Origin: Sphingomonas yunnanensis
Lineage (GTDB): Bacteria; Pseudomonadota; Alphaproteobacteria; Sphingomonadales; Sphingomonadaceae
NCBI RefSeq assembly: GCF_019898765.1
Contig: NZ_JAIOKB010000004.1
Location: 310,001 to 374,000 of the forward strand
Direction of reading: 5' to 3'
Length of the DNA stretch: 64,000 bases
The notes under the pieces were generated by a model, which was not told where the DNA came from, searched no databases, and saw nothing but the letters and a program-made list of their open reading frames with translations. The translations under genes were made by a program, and so were the position numbers. Positions 61,756 through 64,000 of the stretch are shown here, piece by piece. Numbering within the stretch: position 1 is the stretch's first letter; each line of letters begins with the position of its first letter.

Positions 61756-62618
61756 CAGCCGCCGCGGCGCGGCCGCGGCGGAGCGCCCTGTTCCTGCCTG
61801 CGTCCAACCAGCGCGCGCTCGTAAAGGCGCCCACGCTCGACTGCGACGCGGTCATCCTCGACCTCGAGGACTCAGTCGCGCCCGCGGTGAAGCCCGACGC
61901 GCGAGGGGCCGTTCTCATGGGCCTAGCAGCGAGGAGCTGGGGCACGCGCGAGCGCGTGGTGCGCGTGAACGGCGCCGACACGGACTGGGGCGCCGACGAC
62001 CTCGCCGCGCTGCGTGGCGCGCCGCTCGACGCGGTGCTGCTCCCCAAGGTCGACGGCCCCGCCACGCTTCACGCCGCCCGCGCGGCGCTGGGCGAGGGCC
62101 CGGCGCTATGGGCGATGATCGAGACCTGCGCCGGCGTTGCGGCATTGCGCGCGATCGCCGCGGCGGCGCGCGAGACCGGGCTCGCCGCGCTCGTCGTCGG
62201 GCCCAACGACCTCGCACGCGAGCTGCGCTGCACGCCGGGCGAGGATCGCGCGCCGCTGTGGCCCATCCTCACCCAGGTGGTGCTCGCCGCCCGGCTCGCC
62301 GATATCGTCGCGCTCGACGGCGTGACCAACGTGATCGACGATGCCGCGGTGATCGAGCGTGCTTGCGCGCAGGGCGCGCGCTGGGGCTTCGACGGCAAGA
62401 CTCTGATCCACCCGGCGCAGATCGCAGCGGCCAACCGCGCCTTCGCCCCATCGGCGGAGGCGGTGGCTCGCGCCGCACGGATCGTCGCCGCCTTCACCTT
62501 GCCTGAGCACGAGGCGTCAGGGGCGATCCGGCTCGAGGGGGAGATGGTGGAGCGGCTTCATCTCGCCGAGGCGGAGCGACTCCTCGCGCTCGACCGCGCG
62601 GTTCAGTCGCGGCAATAG
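61752..62618 (+). CDS. CitE/HpcH-type CoA ester lyase
   Basis: 288 residues, GTG 61752 overlapping the previous stop. TIM-barrel of the HpcH/HpaI family, CitE branch: RSALFLPASNQRALVKAP, DAVILDLEDSVAP with acidic Mg ligand, ALWAMIETCAGV, and GKTLIHPAQIAAAN at the end of the core. Related enzymes cleave malyl-, citramalyl- or citryl-CoA. The substrate is not clear; no citrate lyase partners adjoin. Confidence 0.88.
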   Translation: MTAAAARPRRSALFLPASNQRALVKAPTLDCDAVILDLEDSVAPAVKPDARGAVLMGLAARSWGTRERVVRVNGADTDWGADDLAALRGAPLDAVLLPKVDGPATLHAARAALGEGPALWAMIETCAGVAALRAIAAAARETGLAALVVGPNDLARELRCTPGEDRAPLWPILTQVVLAARLADIVALDGVTNVIDDAAVIERACAQGARWGFDGKTLIHPAQIAAANRAFAPSAEAVARAARIVAAFTLPEHEASGAIRLEGEMVERLHLAEAERLLALDRAVQSRQ

Positions 62619-63070
62619 CCCTCACCGGGCTCGACGGTCAGGCAGTCCTTCTTGCCGTCGAGATACTTCAGCCCGGTCGTGGCACCGTCACTCGGCCGAA
62701 GGAGTTCGCGCACGCCCGCCCGCTCGAAGGCGATACCTTCTGGCGTTACCTCGCCGTCGTACGTGCCCTTGTCGTCGAGGCTCCATTGCATCGCCAGCGA
62801 CACCGCATCTCCCTCGCCCGAGCGTGGGGCGACGACGAGGTTGAGCCCTTCCACACCGCGCCATCGACCGAGATAGCGCGCGCGCGACACTGGTACGGCG
62901 CCGCTCACGGTGGGAGAGGGCGCCGCGAGGCCGACGTTCGAGATGCCTCCGTCCGGGGCGGCGGTTGCGTCGGCCGCAGCCCCGGTGGTGACGTTCCCCT
63001 CGGTCTCCCGTTTCCGGTCACCGCAGCCAGAGAGTAGCAGCAGCGCGGTAAGGGTCAGCGCGAGCTTCAT
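62603..63070 (-). CDS. Small lipoprotein of unknown function
   Basis: 155 residues from ATG 63070. Signal peptide MKLALTLTALLLLSGC with a good lipobox (LSGC), a Thr/Ala/Gly-rich linker, then a globular part with YLGRWRGVEGLNLVV and YDGEVTPEGIAFERAGV, and cysteines in KKDCLTV and EGYCRD. Its 3' end overlaps the convergent lyase gene by 16 bp. Family not recognised. Confidence 0.8.
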   Translation of the reverse strand: MKLALTLTALLLLSGCGDRKRETEGNVTTGAAADATAAPDGGISNVGLAAPSPTVSGAVPVSRARYLGRWRGVEGLNLVVAPRSGEGDAVSLAMQWSLDDKGTYDGEVTPEGIAFERAGVRELLRPSDGATTGLKYLDGKKDCLTVEPGEGYCRD

Positions 63071-63117
63071 CACCGCTCAACTCGCGCACCTCGGCACCGT
63101 TCCCGCCGCGGCGCGGT

Positions 63118-63612
63118 TCAATCCTTCGGCGCGGGCTCGTTGAGCAGCGGGATCAGCTCTCGGTTGAGATCGTCCAGGTCGAGCGCCGCGGCCTTGGCAT
63201 AGCGGACGATCCCGGCGCGATCGATGATATAGTTGGTCGGCACGGCCGGCATTTCCGCGCTGATGCCCTTGATGCGGCGCACCGCGGGGATCGCCATGGC
63301 GGCGAATACCGGCTTGAGCTGCCGAAGCGGCGCTGACCCGTCGGTCGCCACCGCGAAGACGCTCAGCCCGTGCTGTCGCGCGCGGCGGTAATAGCCGTCG
63401 AGGAGCGGCAGCTCGGCGCGACACGGCACGCACCAGGTCGCCCAGAAGTTGAGCAGCACCACCTCGCCGCGATGCTCGGCGAGCGTGGTGGTGCGGCCGT
63501 CGACCAGCGTCAGCTCGATCGGCGGCGCCGGCTGACCCAGCTTGAGGTCACGCGCCGCGGCGGGTGTCGCCATGAGCGCGCCCGCCAGCGCGTAGAGCAG
63601 TAGGTGTCGCAT
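63118..63612 (-). CDS. Exported TlpA/ResA-like thiol-disulfide reductase
   Basis: 164 residues. Signal peptide (MRHLLLYALAGALMATPAAA) followed by a thioredoxin fold with LLNFWATWCVPCRAELP (active-site CVPC) and VPTNYIIDRAG containing the cis-proline. A periplasmic disulfide reductase, possibly serving cytochrome c maturation. A link to the cytochrome at 57.7 kb is only suggestive. Confidence 0.9.
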   Translation of the reverse strand: MRHLLLYALAGALMATPAAARDLKLGQPAPPIELTLVDGRTTTLAEHRGEVVLLNFWATWCVPCRAELPLLDGYYRRARQHGLSVFAVATDGSAPLRQLKPVFAAMAIPAVRRIKGISAEMPAVPTNYIIDRAGIVRYAKAAALDLDDLNRELIPLLNEPAPKD

Positions 63613-63693
63613 CGTTCGGTTGCCCCCTTGGCAAGCTGACGCAGCGGCGCGTGCGCGGTCAAGCGGTTGATCGGCCCGATCCGGCGGGCATGT

Positions 63694-64000
63694 TCAGGAG
63701 GCCGAGGCGAGCGAGAGCCGGACACTCGCCGGTGGCGCCGCGGCGCGATCGAGCAGGAACAGGCCGGCGTCGTCGACGCGCTGCCGCTCGCCACCAGGGG
63801 CGGGCGCGGGAGGTCGCGTGGTCGGAAGAAGTTCTGCGTCGCGTGATAGCGCTGCGGCGAGGGCAGGTAGGTGGTGCGGTCGCTCGGCGGCACCCAGCAG
63901 CAGGTAATGAACGACCAGACCGTCGGTGATCGTACCGGCGAGATCCGCCTGGTAGAGCCGCGTGTGATAGGATCGTGACGGGTGATCAGCACGCTGACGG
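63694..64000 (-). CDS. C-terminal part of an unidentified protein (5' end beyond window)
   Basis: An open leftward frame enters from the right edge and ends at the TGA 63694-63696, giving 101 residues without a start. Contains YHTRLYQADLAGTITDGLVV and a Pro/Ala-rich stretch, and ends LFLLDRAAAPPASVRLSLAS. The G/C-rich third positions support coding. I do not recognise the family, and the fragment is too short to judge. Confidence 0.45.
   Translation of the reverse strand, partial: RQRADHPSRSYHTRLYQADLAGTITDGLVVHYLLLGAAERPHHLPALAAALSRDAELLPTTRPPAPAPGGERQRVDDAGLFLLDRAAAPPASVRLSLASAS

Overview
The window looks like a chromosomal segment of a Sphingomonas-type alphaproteobacterium (Sphingomonadaceae). 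It is very GC-rich and uses GTG starts and ATGA/GTGA/TGATG gene overlaps freely. It carries a five-gene F1-ATPase operon (atpHAGDC) with no Fo genes beside it, a CobS/CobT pair, a TadA/CpaF ATPase and a PaoABC-type aldehyde oxidoreductase. All names come from reading the translated sequence; no database search was possible.

Layout. 1-5 kb: paoABC (catalytic subunit cut by the window edge), diverging from a periplasmic glycerophosphodiesterase gene and a small secreted protein gene. 5-16 kb: a leftward central-metabolism block, sdhB - zapE - mdh - [GIY-YIG nuclease cassette] - sucD - sucA - sucB - lpdA - small unknown gene. The partners sucC and sdhACD are absent. 16-20 kb: three VOC-fold proteins, a GST and a divergent HxlR regulator. 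20-24 kb: cobS and cobT with a decayed MNT/HEPN toxin-antitoxin pair between them, then a ribbon-helix-helix protein and a GNAT. 24.1-24.3 kb: a 6S RNA gene (ssrS), then a SulP transporter. 26-34 kb: uvrB, an unknown protein, a ferredoxin-NADP reductase, a class II aldolase, uvsE and hisZ. 33-43 kb: an M28 peptidase, pepN, ppc, an isolated cpaF and an Ada-like regulator without its C-terminal methyltransferase active site. 43.8-49.3 kb: atpHAGDC with an extra coiled-coil membrane protein gene between atpD and atpC. 49-56 kb: priA, an ABM-like membrane protein, an SDR, a GAF-PAS-GGDEF cyclase, xerC and dedA. 56-64 kb: gshB, yraN, a cytochrome c, a DUF983 protein, a secreted protein, rsmI, an LpoA-like lipoprotein, a CitE-like lyase, a small lipoprotein, a TlpA-like thioredoxin and a gene cut by the right edge.

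The strongest unusual signal is a family of short GC-rich palindromes. They recur through the intergenic gaps (about eleven inverted pairs and three single copies), mostly as two arms facing each other about 20-50 bp apart. At 12508-12885 the same two arms instead enclose, with only 10-15 bp to spare on each side, a complete GIY-YIG nuclease gene. This resembles a REP/RAYT-type arrangement in which the associated nuclease is GIY-YIG rather than a tyrosine transposase; that reading is inference. Other notable points are the apparent joint decay of an MNT antitoxin (frameshift) and its HEPN partner (His to Arg in the RNase motif), the 6S RNA, the extra gene inside the atp operon, and the overlapping divergent start codons of rsmI and the LpoA-like gene.
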